This document shows, piece after piece, positions 1 to 10,560 of a stretch of DNA of 64,000 nucleotides. Position 1 is the first letter of the stretch; each line of letters opens with the position of its first letter. Source of the DNA: Xanthostigma xanthostigma (taxonomy: Eukaryota; Arthropoda; Insecta; Raphidioptera; Raphidiidae); assembly GCA_963575645.1 (NCBI GenBank), contig OY754465.1, positions 47,084,401 through 47,148,400 on the forward strand, read 5' to 3'. Under the pieces are notes generated by a model that saw only the letters and a list, made by a program, of their open reading frames with translations, was not told the DNA's origin and searched no databases. A program made the position numbers and the translations under genes.

Positions 1-871
1 AATGGAAAGGCGGTAGCATTAAAGTACATGTACTCACTATTGTTTAAAAAAATTGTCATCCGAAACGTGCGGACGGTTTGCGCGAACCGATTTTTTGAAA
101 ATCGAAAAAAAAAATTGTGTCGCAACCGGTTGCGATTTTGAGGAAAATTCTTGTTTTTGTTCAGAGATGCTGTAAAAAAATTGTCATCCGTTTCTGCTGG
201 ACGGATTTTGAGGAATTAAAGGTTTGAGTGGCTAAAATTCTCGATTTTTCACTAGCTTTTTTCAAACATCATAAAAAAATTGCTAAAATTGTTAAAAACG
301 GATGACGTTTCTTATACATGTTCTCAGAGGGTCCAACTATAATATGTATCAATGTCATCCGTTTTTATAACATTTAACCTCATTTTTCAACCCCTAAAGG
401 GGTTGTGTACGTTATCTGTATGCCATCAGAAACGAGTCTAACCTCAATATTCTGATTAATATCGCACAAAAGTAAGGGGTTGAAAAATGGGGTTAAATGT
501 TATAAAAACGGATGACATTGATACATATTATAGTTGGACCCTCTGAGAACATGTATAAGAAACGTCATCCGTTTTTAACAATTTTAGCAATTTTTTTATG
601 ATGTTTGAAAAAAGCTAGTGAAAAATCGAGAATATTAGCCACTCAAACCTTTAATTCCTCAAAATCCGTCCAGCAGAAACGGATGACAATTTTTTTACAG
701 CATCTCTGAACAAAAACAAGAATTTTCCTCAAAATCGCAACCGGTTGCGACACAATTTTTTTTTTTTCGATTTTCAAAAAATCGGTTCGCGCAAACCGTC
801 CGCACGTTTCGGATGACAATTTTTTTAAACAATAGTGAGTACACGTACTTTAATGCTACCGCCTTTCCATT
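1..871. repeat. Large near-perfect foldback element (palindrome)
   Basis: Two inverted arms, about 1-395 and 475-871, surround a loop of about 79 bases. Read against each other they differ at only a handful of positions (for example base 29 and one poly-A length difference), so the palindrome is young or gene-converted. Each arm carries the short motif TGTCATCCG or its complement several times (near 54, 182, 353 and, inverted, 299), which looks like a subterminal repeat. There is no coding capacity. The left end coincides with the window edge, so the true left terminus and any target duplication cannot be seen. It is most likely a non-autonomous foldback or MITE-type DNA element; family unassigned. 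Confidence 0.85.
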
Positions 872-1469
872 TGGTTTCTAAACAATTTTTTTTTACGTTT
901 TGACCCCCCCCCCCCTTTTCTCCGATTCCTTCCATTTTGGGGTTATGAGGTACTGAACAAAAAAGTTTCCAAATTGCTTCAGGAACTCAAATACCAAGAG
1001 TCATCCGGTTGCTTTCCACCGATTGAAATACGCACCATTGCTTTAACTATATTAACGTCATAGAAAAAGACAAAGTTTTTTAAACAGATCTTTGTTTAGA
1101 TTGAATGCAAGTACATCAACCAAGCCCATCATCGTAGAAATCAGGGAATTACATTGAAGAAAGAGACGCAGATATATTTTCGATACTCTTTGTTGCCTTC
1201 GCTCACCGCACATTGAGTAGATAGACAATGATTCATATAGTAAATTATTAAATATATAGTGTAATATAATGCAACATAATAATATATTTTTATGTTACAT
1301 TGCATTACTCGTATTGTTTATGGTGGAAGTGCAAGTGTTTTTATGGTGAAAGAACGGGTCGGCAATAAACCAATATATTATGTTGGTTTAGACTGCAATA
1401 ATTATAATCCGTTTACGGTCCATTTATAAATATGCTTCAACTAACACCACTCGCACCATTACTATATCT
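872..1469. other. No gene; AT-rich sequence with a C12 run
   Basis: The only distinct feature is a run of 12 C at 904-915 just beyond the palindrome. The rest is AT-rich sequence without a supported gene or repeat. Confidence 0.5.
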
Positions 1470-1770
1470 TTATTGCCATTCCAACACCACAAGTGGGGAA
1501 TGGTACCTACTAATTTAAGACAAAATCTACTTTTCAAATTTTTACAATATTTTTTCGTTTTTAGGTCCCCTGAATCTAGAAAACATGTTTTTGGAAAAAG
1601 TCTGCGTTAGTCTGTTTGTCTTTGAGCACGATACAGATCAAATGGATGAGCGGATTTAAATCAAATTTTAGTAGGATGTTTGATATACAATTATGACAGA
1701 TGTGAAACAAATGTATGTGAAATTCTAGTAAATAAATTTCGCCTTGGCATTTAGATGTCGCCCTCAACAA
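1470..1770 (+). repeat. Dispersed repeat, third copy of the 30-kb/63-kb composite family (5' part)
   Basis: Starts with a segment reading 'attgccattccaacaccac' and continues through 'gcacgatacagatcaaa' and 'gatgagcggatt'. The same order of motifs occurs at about 29,755-30,000 on the same strand and at about 63,450-63,200 on the opposite strand. Only the first 250-300 bases of the family are represented here. The phrase around 'acggattgaaaccaaattt' is typical of widely dispersed insect repeat sequence; the open frame on the opposite strand is not a gene. Confidence 0.65.
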
Positions 1771-2425
1771 AACCCACGTTATATTTCAATGTATACAGAG
1801 CAACCGTTACGCGCTATCATCTAACTAAAACTAGTGACTAAAAAACGTAACTATGCCCCATAACAGTGTCGCATCATAATAGCGTCGTGCCAATTGCACG
1901 TTTTTACTCCCGTCCAAATGCTGACTTATAGTAACCTACATTATCATTCGTTTCATTGAAACCAGGACACCTAATATACACGAAAAGAGCAAATGATACT
2001 AAAAGTAAATAAGGTAATATTAAAAAACAATTTCACTGTGAATAATTTAGAATTAATTTGCACATTTAAAAGTAGTTTATATCTGCGATGATGATATTCT
2101 AAGCATGAATTGTAAAAGAAAAATCCCGTAGACTCTGTTCTTTTTGTAACGGAATATTTCCGTTAGTTGAATGTAAATTTTATTTCTTAGCCTTCTTTGA
2201 ATCTGTTTTTATTGCGTAGTTTGCATGCCTCATTTTTTTGTAAAAGATACAAATCTGCGTATTTAAAAATCTCACTTCAAAGTTCAATATCAAGGTTAAT
2301 TTCTTTTCGTTTAACACGATTTTTATTATCTTGAACTCAGAAAGGATCATCATATTCTTGTGATGAATATACACAGGTATAATTTTATTTATTTATTCCG
2401 TTCACAATCTAAATATGTAAAAGGA
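1771..2425. other. No gene seen; AT-rich unique sequence
   Basis: No convincing open frame, RNA gene or repeat. Low GC and short frames throughout. Confidence 0.5.
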
Positions 2426-2892
2426 AATCGTGACTGATTGACTGACTGACTGATCTATCAACGCACAGCTCAAACCACTGGACGGATTGGGCTGGGCACA
2501 TAGATAGTTATTATGACGTAGGCATCTGCTAAGAATAGATTTTTGAAAGTTAAACCCCTAAAAGGGTTCAAAATTTGGACGGAGAAATCATATAAGATAT
2601 AGATGTATCAATTCGAAAATGCGCAGGATTACTCCTGTCAACAAATAAATAAGCACATGTTTCATGCTTTTTCAAAAACAACCTCTTAAGAGGGTGAAAA
2701 GAGGTAAATAGTCTAAAAATCAATATGGGTATCATTTTTAAGGTTATTCAGGACGTTGATCACGTGAATGTTATTAATTTTGTAATTTATTTGAGGGGGG
2801 GGGGTCTACGGAGTAACTATATGCCAAATAATGGGAATGCATCCGTGTTCCGTTTCAATCGCGTGCGAAGCCGCGGGTAGCGGCTAGTGAAC
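2426..2892 (+). repeat. Lepidopteran-type dispersed repeat ('gactgactgact' family)
   Basis: Begins with a (GACT)n-like run at about 2431-2452, followed by 'caacgcacagctcaaacc' and 'ctggacggattgggctgg', then 'cccctaaaagggttc', and ends with a GC-richer segment 'gcgaagccgcgggtagcgg' near 2867-2885. That order of motifs is, from general knowledge, characteristic of a very abundant non-autonomous or LINE-tail repeat in moth and butterfly genomes. Supports the insect assignment. The family name cannot be given from sequence alone. Confidence 0.65.
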
Positions 2893-3148
2893 CTATAATG
2901 ACAATATCAAAAATGTCATTTGTATACTGTGTAAATCACTTACCTTAAAAATTCAATTTATTGTAAATATTATCAATAGGGCTGTCTTTTAATTTATATG
3001 AAACTTATAAATATTACCATTAAAGTTTATAAAAATAACAGTCATTGCCACGCAATTAATTAACAGGTTCGTCGGATCTCCCCACTACTATATTTAGGAA
3101 ACGAGGTCTCTGTAATAACCAAATTGAACGAATTTAAAATTCAGTACC

Positions 3149-3809
3149 TTGGGTATATTTTTTGATCTTTCTATTAGTTTTGATTTGATTGACCACAATA
3201 TATTAATCGACAAACTGACATAATACGGAGTTAGAGGTGTCTCTTTAAAATTTATCAAATTTTGTCTATCGAATAGGAAACAAGTGACAGTAATACGCAC
3301 GCCCAATGGTATAGTCTCATCGACAGAAAAAGTTTGTAATAGTGAGTACCACAAAGATCGATTCTAGGTCCCCTAATCTTCATCGTCTTTATAAATGACC
3401 TACCTTTGCAGTTTACTAACAATGTCAAAACAGTGATATACGCGAACGAAACTTTTACTTATTCTACTTTCGCCTGTAAATGAAAGTCAGCTATTAGAAA
3501 ACGCACAAGCAGCTATATCTATCATGCGTAACTGAGATAATGATAACCACCTTAAACTAAACGAAACAAAAACTAAATTTTTGTGGTTTCTATAAAAAAA
3601 TGCTACCTACAATGAAAGCTTTCGGCTTACAACTGTTTACCAAGTGAAATTAAAAAAATTAAAGATCTAAAGAAATTGATAAAAGCTGTAAAGAAATTTT
3701 TATTATTTAAAATGTTCTATAAAGTATGTAATTTTGTAACTATATAATCTGCTTTGTGACCTGTTATAAACAGACAAAATGACAAAATATATTATTATTA
3801 TTATTATTA
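3149..3809 (+). pseudogene. Decayed non-LTR retrotransposon reverse transcriptase (Jockey/CR1-like)
   Basis: Translated in pieces, the plus strand shows reverse transcriptase motifs in order: FFDLSISFDLIDHNIL (near 3158), YGVRGVSLKFIKFCLSNRKQ (near 3224), SILGPLIFIVFINDL (near 3358), then YANE in place of the catalytic YADD (near 3440), and NHLKLNETKTK (near 3550). A C-terminal segment LPSEIKKIKDLKK lies near 3635 and the frame stops at 3745-3747. At least two frame changes and several stops (including one right after IDKLT) make it a pseudogene. It is 5' truncated, missing the endonuclease domain, and ends in an (ATT)n run at 3789-3809, the expected 3' tail of a LINE insertion. The D-to-N change in YADD would abolish polymerase activity even if the frame were intact. 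Confidence 0.8.
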
Positions 3810-4513
3810 CAACCTTGGATAACCCTGTACAAAATGTGGTTTATATAATACATGTTATAGACAAGTGTGGACGGAGCTTCACAGTTCTGTATTTCACACA
3901 GATAGAAAATTCTCGTATAATTTCATGAGATAGTTTATTAAGTTCCGGCGAGTTGCGTGCAAATAAATGACCTTTGTGCTACAACAAAAAGTCTAAAAGT
4001 GCTTGTATTGTGTCTAACAAAACTAGCGAATGTTAATTTATACACACGGCAGTTTTATGCAAAAGCAAAATGTGCATTTCTTCTGTCATTATTATACGGA
4101 ATGTCTGTTTTTTTATTTTGCATGGTATTTTTCTCTTCATTTCATTTCGCCATGCTATATTTAAAGTAACTAAATTGTTATAGTACATTGAGTAAATAAT
4201 AGCCCTGTCCGAAAGTCGGGAAATGTTCGTTATTTTAAATATTTGGTTCAAAAGTATGCACTGTGTCATAAAATTAGTGCAACTCAGTGGCGGCGCGTGA
4301 ACATTTTAAATGGGTGTTCTGCAGGATCAACCGGCGAGACCTCCTAACATGGACTAGGAATGAGAGCTGGAATGCTATTAATTTAATTATGAGTCACACC
4401 TATGTTTGTGATGTTTTAATTTTCAACTTTTTTAAAACAATGTTGACAAAAAACTACAATGTACACTGTAACACTAGTCATTACTGCCATAAGCTGTGTG
4501 GCTTGTATCATGC
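3810..4513. other. No gene supported between LINE and hAT element
   Basis: Short open frames occur on both strands (about 3957-4169 and 4287-4562 plus strand) but they have no recognisable domain, their composition follows the local AT bias, and the second runs into the hAT element. I treat them as chance frames. Confidence 0.5.
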
Positions 4514-4865
4514 ATGTGTATTAGGATTTCTGAACGAGAATTCTCGAGAAATTTGTTTTTAGTCGAGACGAGAAAAAAAACTCAACGCCTTGAGAACTCG
4601 AGAAATCAATTACGTGCTCTAGGTAACTAAAATAAAACTAATAGTTTATAAATATAAAGGGAATTGTTAGTTTAAGTTAGTAGCATAATGTTTGTTTTGT
4701 TAAACAAGTTATTATAGTAATCTAAATACCTATATTCTAGCAATTTAGTTGGTTTAATTTTACTAATTATTTTTAATTTACAACTAAAGACTGTTGTACA
4801 TTTGGGAACTGGTAGGGACCCACTAATTATAAAAAAGTCAAGTCCTACCCTATTCTTTACTTTTT

Positions 4866-5110
4866 AACCAACTTCAACAAAAAGGAGGAGGTTCTATGTT
4901 CGTCTGTATATTTTTTTTTTTATGTATGTTCACCGATTTCTCCAAAATTATGGACCGATTTTCAAATTTTTTTTTTATTCGAAAGAGTGCACCTCAGAGG
5001 TGGTCCCATCGGAACCAAGTCAGGATCTGATGGTGGAATCCGGAGAAATCGAGGGAAACTCTCAAATTTCAAAGAAACGCATAATGTTTTTTTGTGTATG
5101 TTCACCGATT
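4866..5110 (+). repeat. Dispersed repeat with 'aaaaaggaggaggttc' motif
   Basis: Contains 'aacttcaacaaaaaggagga', 'tgtatgttcaccgattt' (twice, near 4923 and 5096) and 'atggaccgattttca'. This motif order is very common in insect, especially lepidopteran, genomes as the end of a dispersed repeat. The frame at 4922-5146 is a by-product and shows no protein homology I recognise. Confidence 0.5.
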
Positions 5111-5141
5111 TTTAGTGTTAGATTAACACTAAAAAGAGAAA

Positions 5142-5346
5142 AATGAAATATTTTTAACAAAAAAATTGAACCAACTTCACACTAAAAAGTAAAAAATAAT
5201 TGCGTATTGAAATGTTTTGGAGTCGGTGTAGTTCTCGGAATAGATTTCATTTTGGCTGACACCGACTCCAAAACATTTCAATACGCAATTATTTTTTACT
5301 TTTTAGTGTGAAGTTGGTTCAATTTTTTTGTTAAAAATATTTCATT
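5142..5346. repeat. Palindromic MITE with 88-bp arms
   Basis: Arms 5142-5229 and 5259-5346 are the same length and almost perfectly complementary, around a 29-base loop. Distinctive inner sequence: 'tttggagtcggtgt' on one side and 'acaccgactccaaa' on the other; outer part has 'ttgaaccaacttcacac'. From general knowledge this palindrome is a very abundant lepidopteran MITE. A related element with a different inner arm lies at 36,500-36,720. Confidence 0.8.
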
Positions 5347-5609
5347 ATATATAATCGAGTATAGTTTGTTTAATTTATTGTTTGTTGTTGATTTGTTATA
5401 AATGCAATTTATGGTATCTAAAAATGTACCATTTGACTTAATTGATCTTCAGCTATCAGTCTAATTTGTAATAAAGCTACAATTTGAAAATTACATCGTG
5501 TTTTATTAAAAATTTCAAAATTTCTCGATTAACTCGAGAAATCCTGGTCGAGAATTCTCGTGTCTTGAGAAATAAAAAAGGTCGAAAAACCAAAAACCCT
5601 AATGTGTTT

Positions 5610-6445
5610 GTACGACGTACGTACCGCCTAGTCAAAGCCGTCGAAAATGTTGATTGAATGAGATAGATTCAGTGAACAATTTTGTGTGCTGACGGCAAAT
5701 GCAGCTCAAAGCCGAACTAAACAACACGCTGTAATTTGTGAGTCAGGATTTGCAAGGTGTACACAGGAGGTATCTGATGATGACGTTGCATGTCCTGCTT
5801 TGGAGCAGTGAACAAGGCCTGAAGGCAAGAAAGTCTGCCACACAAAACACGCACGAGTTTTGTGGTTTGCCAGTGATTTTAACCGATGATTGTGTAATTT
5901 TAAATATTGGTTAAATATGGAAAATATAATTAATTCTAAAATTAGGAAGTACTTAAGATTTTGGTTGTTCTGCAGCTCTGACAGCGCCCATAGAGGAAAC
6001 CGCTACTGGACTGCAATTTGAATATGTAGTAGTTTTAAAGTAAAACAAACACTACTTTTTAACTGTCATACTGACATCATTGACCTAGTAGACGAGCGCA
6101 CATTTTTACATGTTTTGGAATAGTTTCCACCGTAGAGTTATTTGTCAAAATAGAATTTACATCAATTTTTTCAAACTATTACATACGTTGCACAGGCAAA
6201 TTAAAATATACCCAGATGCCCAAAACATAATTTCACAAAATATTCTGCAGCGCATCAAACTATACGGTTCCTGTGATCGTCGTTAATTCTGCAAGAAAAA
6301 TAAGATTTGTTCATTAGCCCAAGTATAATAATTATTATGAATATAAAATTTTCTATTTCTAGTCAGAATGTGGTAAAATAGGTACCTACTTGTATTTGTG
6401 TCAAAATACACATTGAATGGTTTAACTATAAAGCAGTAATTTTAT
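5610..6445. other. No gene supported
   Basis: AT-rich sequence with a slightly GC-richer part at 5610-5850. No frame, RNA gene or repeat I can name. Confidence 0.45.
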
Positions 6446-6527
6446 TAGAGATCTAGCTAAAGTTTGCTATTAATATTGTGGACACCCATTGTTAGCTATG
6501 TTAGAAAAAAAATATTTTGCAAACAAT

Positions 6528-6600
6528 GTCACTATCGGGACACGAACTCGAATCTTTTCACTTTCGCGGCGGAATGAGTTGCCAATTGTCCCACAGTGAC
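6528..6600 (-). other. tRNA-like (SINE-type) sequence, 73 bp
   Basis: On the minus strand it starts GTCACTG and ends TAGTGAC, six of seven acceptor pairs. Immediately inside the 3' acceptor is a T-arm with stem TCGAG/CCCGA (four of five pairs) and 7-base loop TTCGTGT, matching tRNA geometry. An A-box-like TGGGACAATTGG follows the 5' acceptor. The anticodon arm is not convincing, so it is not a functional tRNA gene. Best read as a tRNA-derived head of a short repeat. Confidence 0.6.
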
Positions 6601-6725
6601 ATATTCAAACAGTAAATCTTTCGTATATTTAAGTACATTTTGCAATTTCACATCATGCGTGAGCTAAATTTTATCCTTCGGTGACGATAGACATGAACTT
6701 TCACAGTAGTGAGAGCTTAAGTTGA

Positions 6726-6791
6726 ATCGGAGATGTATAATTCATTCTGCCGCGAATGTGAAAAGATTCGGGTCCATGTCCCGACAGTGAT
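6726..6791 (+). other. tRNA-like sequence, degraded 5' half
   Basis: The T-arm is perfect: stem TCGGG/CCCGA with loop TCCATGT, followed by 3' acceptor CAGTGAT. The 5' acceptor and D-arm are eroded. It shares 'gccgcgaatgtgaaaagatt' with the 6528-6600 and 39,557-39,626 copies and is in inverted orientation to the former. Confidence 0.5.
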
Positions 6792-6885
6792 ATTGTTTGA
6801 AATATAAATTTTTCTAATATAGTATTGTGACAATGGATGTATCATAAGAATGTTTATAGCGAACTTTAGCTAGATCTCGAATTGT

Positions 6886-7559
6886 GTGTTTAGTCTTACG
6901 AACCATACTGTTGAAATATTTGAAATATTCAACATTATTAAGTAATTTTATTATAAATATTAGCTTATAGTGAAATAAAATTAACGACCAGTCTATATTA
7001 GAATTATAAACAGTTGCAATTTTTTTGCACTTTAAAATGTTTAAACAATATCTTTTATTTAAAAACATTTTAAAAATGTATAAGTTTAGTAATTTATATT
7101 ATAGTTAGTTTTCTGCAGCAAAGAACGTTTAAAATATTCATTATTTGTAAGTTGTCAGTTTTTAGAAGTGTACACGAATTTTAATTTAGCCAAGCAGAAT
7201 AATTACTGGTAATTTGTTTGAAAAGACTCTTTCTCAGACTTGGCCCGAATATTCTTACGGCTGAGTTCGTTAGCCTGATACAAAACGCTGTTATAATCGC
7301 TACAAATTGATTTATTTATAAAAAAGAAATTCTTTATTATTGATCGATTTTTCTAACTATTTTTGTTCTTAAATTGATGTTCAAATTTTTCAAATATATT
7401 CTGTCTTAGTGATCACCATTAGGTACATTAGAAACACTCCTTTTTACCACTGCTTACGGTCACTTTTCCAAAGGCTTTAAAATGTCTTATATGTGTAATA
7501 ATTTCTATTTGGTTATTTATTTTGTAACTACCTCTTTTGAAAGAACGTAGAAATTACAA
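6886..7559. other. No gene supported
   Basis: AT-rich, no domain-bearing frame, no clear repeat. Confidence 0.45.
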
Positions 7560-7935
7560 TCTATATAAATAAGGATATAACGTTCGTTTGTTAAAAATCT
7601 CAAAACTCCGAAAGTTCTACACCGATTGCTTTGAAATTTTGACACAACGTTGCAATCGAATACGCGCGTGTTTTTATGTACCCACTATATAGATGTCACA
7701 CCTGTGGCAGGTGAAAAACATGTTTTCTTTTTGAAAAACAGCACCATACAGCGCTATCTGTTAGACGTTAGGGCAACACACGCTATGCTAAATATTTTAT
7801 GATAATGGGAGCACCATCTATTGAATACAGTGCCATATGTTGGACGTTAAAGCAACACACGCTCTACTAAATATTTTACAGCAACATTTTTTTTAAGAAA
7901 AAAAAATAAAACCTGTGAAACTTGCGTGTCCCACA
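7560..7935 (+). repeat. RTE-like / dispersed repeat, 'gatgtcacacctgtggcagg' family, copy A
   Basis: Order of motifs: 'ggatataacgttcgtttgtt', 'accgattgctttgaaattt', 'gacacaacgttgcaatcg', then 'gtcacacctgtggcaggtg' and two imperfect repeats of about 80 bp containing 'tgttagacgttagggcaaca' or 'tgttggacgttaaagcaaca'. The same order occurs in reverse at about 48,800-47,590, where it is split by another element. The phrasing 'accgattgctttgaaatttt' is typical of arthropod RTE/LINE-tail repeats. Confidence 0.65.
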
Positions 7936-10060
7936 ATAGTTAATCCTATAGTATTAATCGGAAAAATCTGAACTAAATTTAGTACCTAAGTGCGTCATAA
8001 CGTCAACATTGCTCAAAAAGTATAGATAACTTTGAGAAATTAATTTTTTTTATTTATTTTAACACACTCATCAGCTAATGGTTAAAGATTGCGACAGGAA
8101 TTCTCAAGGAACAGTTTGTGGCAGAAACGCTCTGAGCCCCCCTCTACATATCCGCTTGGTGGAGTAGGGGTCTAGCGCGTTTTAAAAAATTAATGTTACG
8201 GAGCAAGTCATGTGCAAGTTCGACTTGAATTTGATCGCTTTTTTGTTTTGTTTAATTTTGAGAGTTTCTTGTACGTGAACAGACGTTGGACAAATTTCTT
8301 GACCCCAGCCATGTCCGCAATAGTAGGTTTCACTGTAATAATAATGAAGCGAGGTCGTCTGCTAAATGTAATGACCGCCATGTTGTTAATGTAGTTTGGT
8401 AGATTCGTTCTGGAGACGGGATATTTCCGCATCAGATTAGCGAGTTGTGTGTCAGTTGTTTAATTTGTCGTCATTTAGTGTCCACGTTTTTGTTCATCAA
8501 ACGTTCAGTTCGTAGTACAGTGTATACATTAACCGTGCTTTTGAAACAAACTGTTATTTAACTTTTTTACATTTCAGGTTTTTTTAATTTAAAGTTTTTT
8601 GGTTAATTTAATTTTATTGCCGTGTAATAACTTCCTACTAAATGGCAGAGCACCGCGCCGATTTTTTTATATGTTCTTATCGTAATTTTGTCTTCTGGAA
8701 TTCTTATCTCTTTAAAATAATTAATCGTTGAAATAATCTTTTTTTCAACACTTAATTTATCATTTTGTGGAGCATTCTCGTTGTTATGAACAATCAACTG
8801 TTGTGGATTGGTAAGGTAGTTCACTCGCGACAGTTGTAGACAAAAGTATAGCATGTTTAAAAGATATTGTATACCCAACACATCTAATTTCAATTACAAT
8901 TGAAAGTAAAATAAAAATATTTTAAAAATCTACATTTTTTAACAAATCGGTAAATAATTCAGTGTCTTTTTCAAAAAATTTATAATTTTGTGTATTTATA
9001 ATTCGTTTTCTTTATACGTGATATCTCCGGCATATTAACTATGCACATTTTGATTGTTAATATCTCGTTTTACAGATGGTGAAAAAATTTCATTTTTTTA
9101 AAATTAAATGTAAGGCACTTGTATTAACCTTATACTTCAATTTTATTGAATTTCTAAGAAAAGCCATTTTACGAGTGAATTACCTTAAGTAGAAAATTGC
9201 GTCGTTTTCTTATAGAAAAAATAAGAGTCTTAGTTACGGTAAGAAAACTAGCACAATAATATGCCTACCAGTGAAAGTGGAATGATACACTTTTTAAATC
9301 CTTGATGAATAGTTTACTGTGTTGATGTGATAGGTAGATAAATTTATAATTTTAAGGACAATTAATATTTCATCAACTATTATTTTTTGAAAAAAAGACT
9401 GCTTTGAACATTCTCATCGAAATTTGAGCATAACAAATTCCGTTTTTTAAGTAATAATAGATGAAAATAAATATATTTATAGCTTAAAATAAAAAAATAA
9501 TAGCTCACCAAACATATTTACTTTCTGTAATTAATTTGGTAAAACATAATATTTAATAAAAACTTAATCGGTAATTGAAGTATTGATTGATTGTTTAAAT
9601 ATGTACACCAAAATATTTCCAGTTTTTACGTAAGCTCGGTATTGAAATATTTCACTTGTCATTTAGGTAGGTGCATTAGCAGGTAACGTACGTTAAATTT
9701 ACCGGTAGAATAATTAATCATACCAGTAATTAAAACACTTGATTTTATCGGAAATTAATTTTCTATTTCAATGTTTATTTAATGAATACAAATTACCTTG
9801 TTAATTACTACGTGCATTAGAAGTTGCTACCAGTATTTTTGTGGATTTTGCATTTATTTTCGTTGTGCATGTAACATGATTAAAGACCAGTTTATTAACC
9901 GTTGCTTAACTCTTAACCCAAATAAATAATTATTTGTTTATATATTTTAAATCCTAAATATCGCTGTTACATGTTCAACTTCTTTAAACTGTTTCATTTA
10001 CAAAGTTATGAAATTTAGCTATAATTATTTGTAAATTTTGAACGTATATGTCGACTGATA
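7936..10060. other. No gene supported; long AT-rich unique stretch
   Basis: Short frames exist near 8208-8432 (both strands) and 8603-8893 (minus) but have no domain and overlap each other in opposite strands. No repeat pairs found within the window. Could be intronic or intergenic. Confidence 0.45.
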
Positions 10061-10560
10061 GTAATTATTGTTATTATCCGATGATAGACCGCAGCACACA
10101 AGGCTCGTTCTGCCGCAAAATTCCTTGCTAAATTTGGCTGCTAGGTTTCAATCATGGTGTGGCGCTGAGTTTCATGGTGGCTTTCATATGTTCGCTTCAC
10201 ACGATGCGTGCATTGAAGCTTGCTTTGTAGATGAGTTTGGTGCGCGCGCAGTAATAGCTCGGATGTTAACAAACGTGAATGTTTATAGTCTCTGAATAAA
10301 ACACACATTGTGACACAATGTTTGTTTGTTGGCATTTGTTCATATCGCCCACGTGACAAGTTACTGTTTCCTGATTGATTCTTGCTCAAAACAAGCAGAT
10401 AAATTAGCGCCAAAAATAGCTCCGGTTGTAATTTTGAAATCCATCTTGTGACCACGTACGCTAACCCGCAGTGACGTCATTTTTATTCTTGTAGCCAGCG
10501 CGCCAGCCAGCACAAATCGCAGCACTGGTTCTATCGGCAAAGCCAGCCTCTTGTGCAGCG
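10060..10560. promoter_or_regulatory. GC-richer unique patch with E-box and CRE-like sites
   Basis: Compared with its neighbours this stretch is clearly richer in G, C and CpG, and it has no match elsewhere in the window. It contains a palindromic CACGTG (10,350-10,355) and a full palindromic TGACGTCA (10,472-10,479), and a run of 'gccagcgcgccagccagc' near 10,493. Such sites are bound by bHLH and CREB/ATF factors in animals. A 75-codon plus-strand frame (10,068-10,295) is present but has no recognisable domain. It could be an enhancer, promoter or a non-coding exon, or simply base-composition noise. Confidence 0.25.

Larger units (their letters stand above)
4522..5601. mobile_element. hAT-like non-autonomous DNA transposon with TIRs and 8-bp TSD
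   Basis: The left end TAGGATTTCTG and the complement of the right end TAGGGTTTTTG form an imperfect terminal inverted repeat. Flanking them are ATGTGTAT (4514-4521) and ATGTGTTT (5602-5609), an 8-bp target duplication with one mismatch, the length expected of hAT elements. Both subterminal regions are full of palindromic 'gagaattctcga' and 'tcgag' motifs. No transposase frame remains. The interior holds a 'caaaaaggaggaggttc' dispersed repeat (about 4866-5110) and a complete palindromic MITE (5142-5346), so it is a composite of at least three insertions or rearrangements. Confidence 0.65.
6446..6885. repeat. Foldback element whose arms contain tRNA-like sequence (copy 1)
   Basis: Inverted arms at about 6446-6575 and 6744-6885 share 'gatctagctaaagttygct', a central 'atattgt...caatg' part and a tRNA-like segment. 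The left arm carries the tRNA-like sequence on the minus strand (6528-6600); the right arm carries a second, more damaged one on the plus strand (about 6726-6791). The loop contains 'cacatcatgcgtgagcta', which also occurs in the copy at 39,363-39,720. This links the two loci as one family built from tRNA-like arms around a palindromic core. Confidence 0.65.

Noticed and set aside
1-871. Palindrome as an assembly artefact
   Set aside because: Arms differ at several positions and the loop is unique, which argues for real sequence; kept as a feature, though the window edge prevents full proof.
3957-4562. Open frames of 70-91 codons on the plus strand before the hAT element
   Set aside because: No domain, AT-driven composition, and the second frame crosses a transposon boundary. 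Not supported as genes.
8208-8893. Overlapping frames on both strands and a 96-codon minus-strand frame
   Set aside because: Both strands open over the same bases with no known motif; length is within chance expectation for AT-rich DNA of this size.
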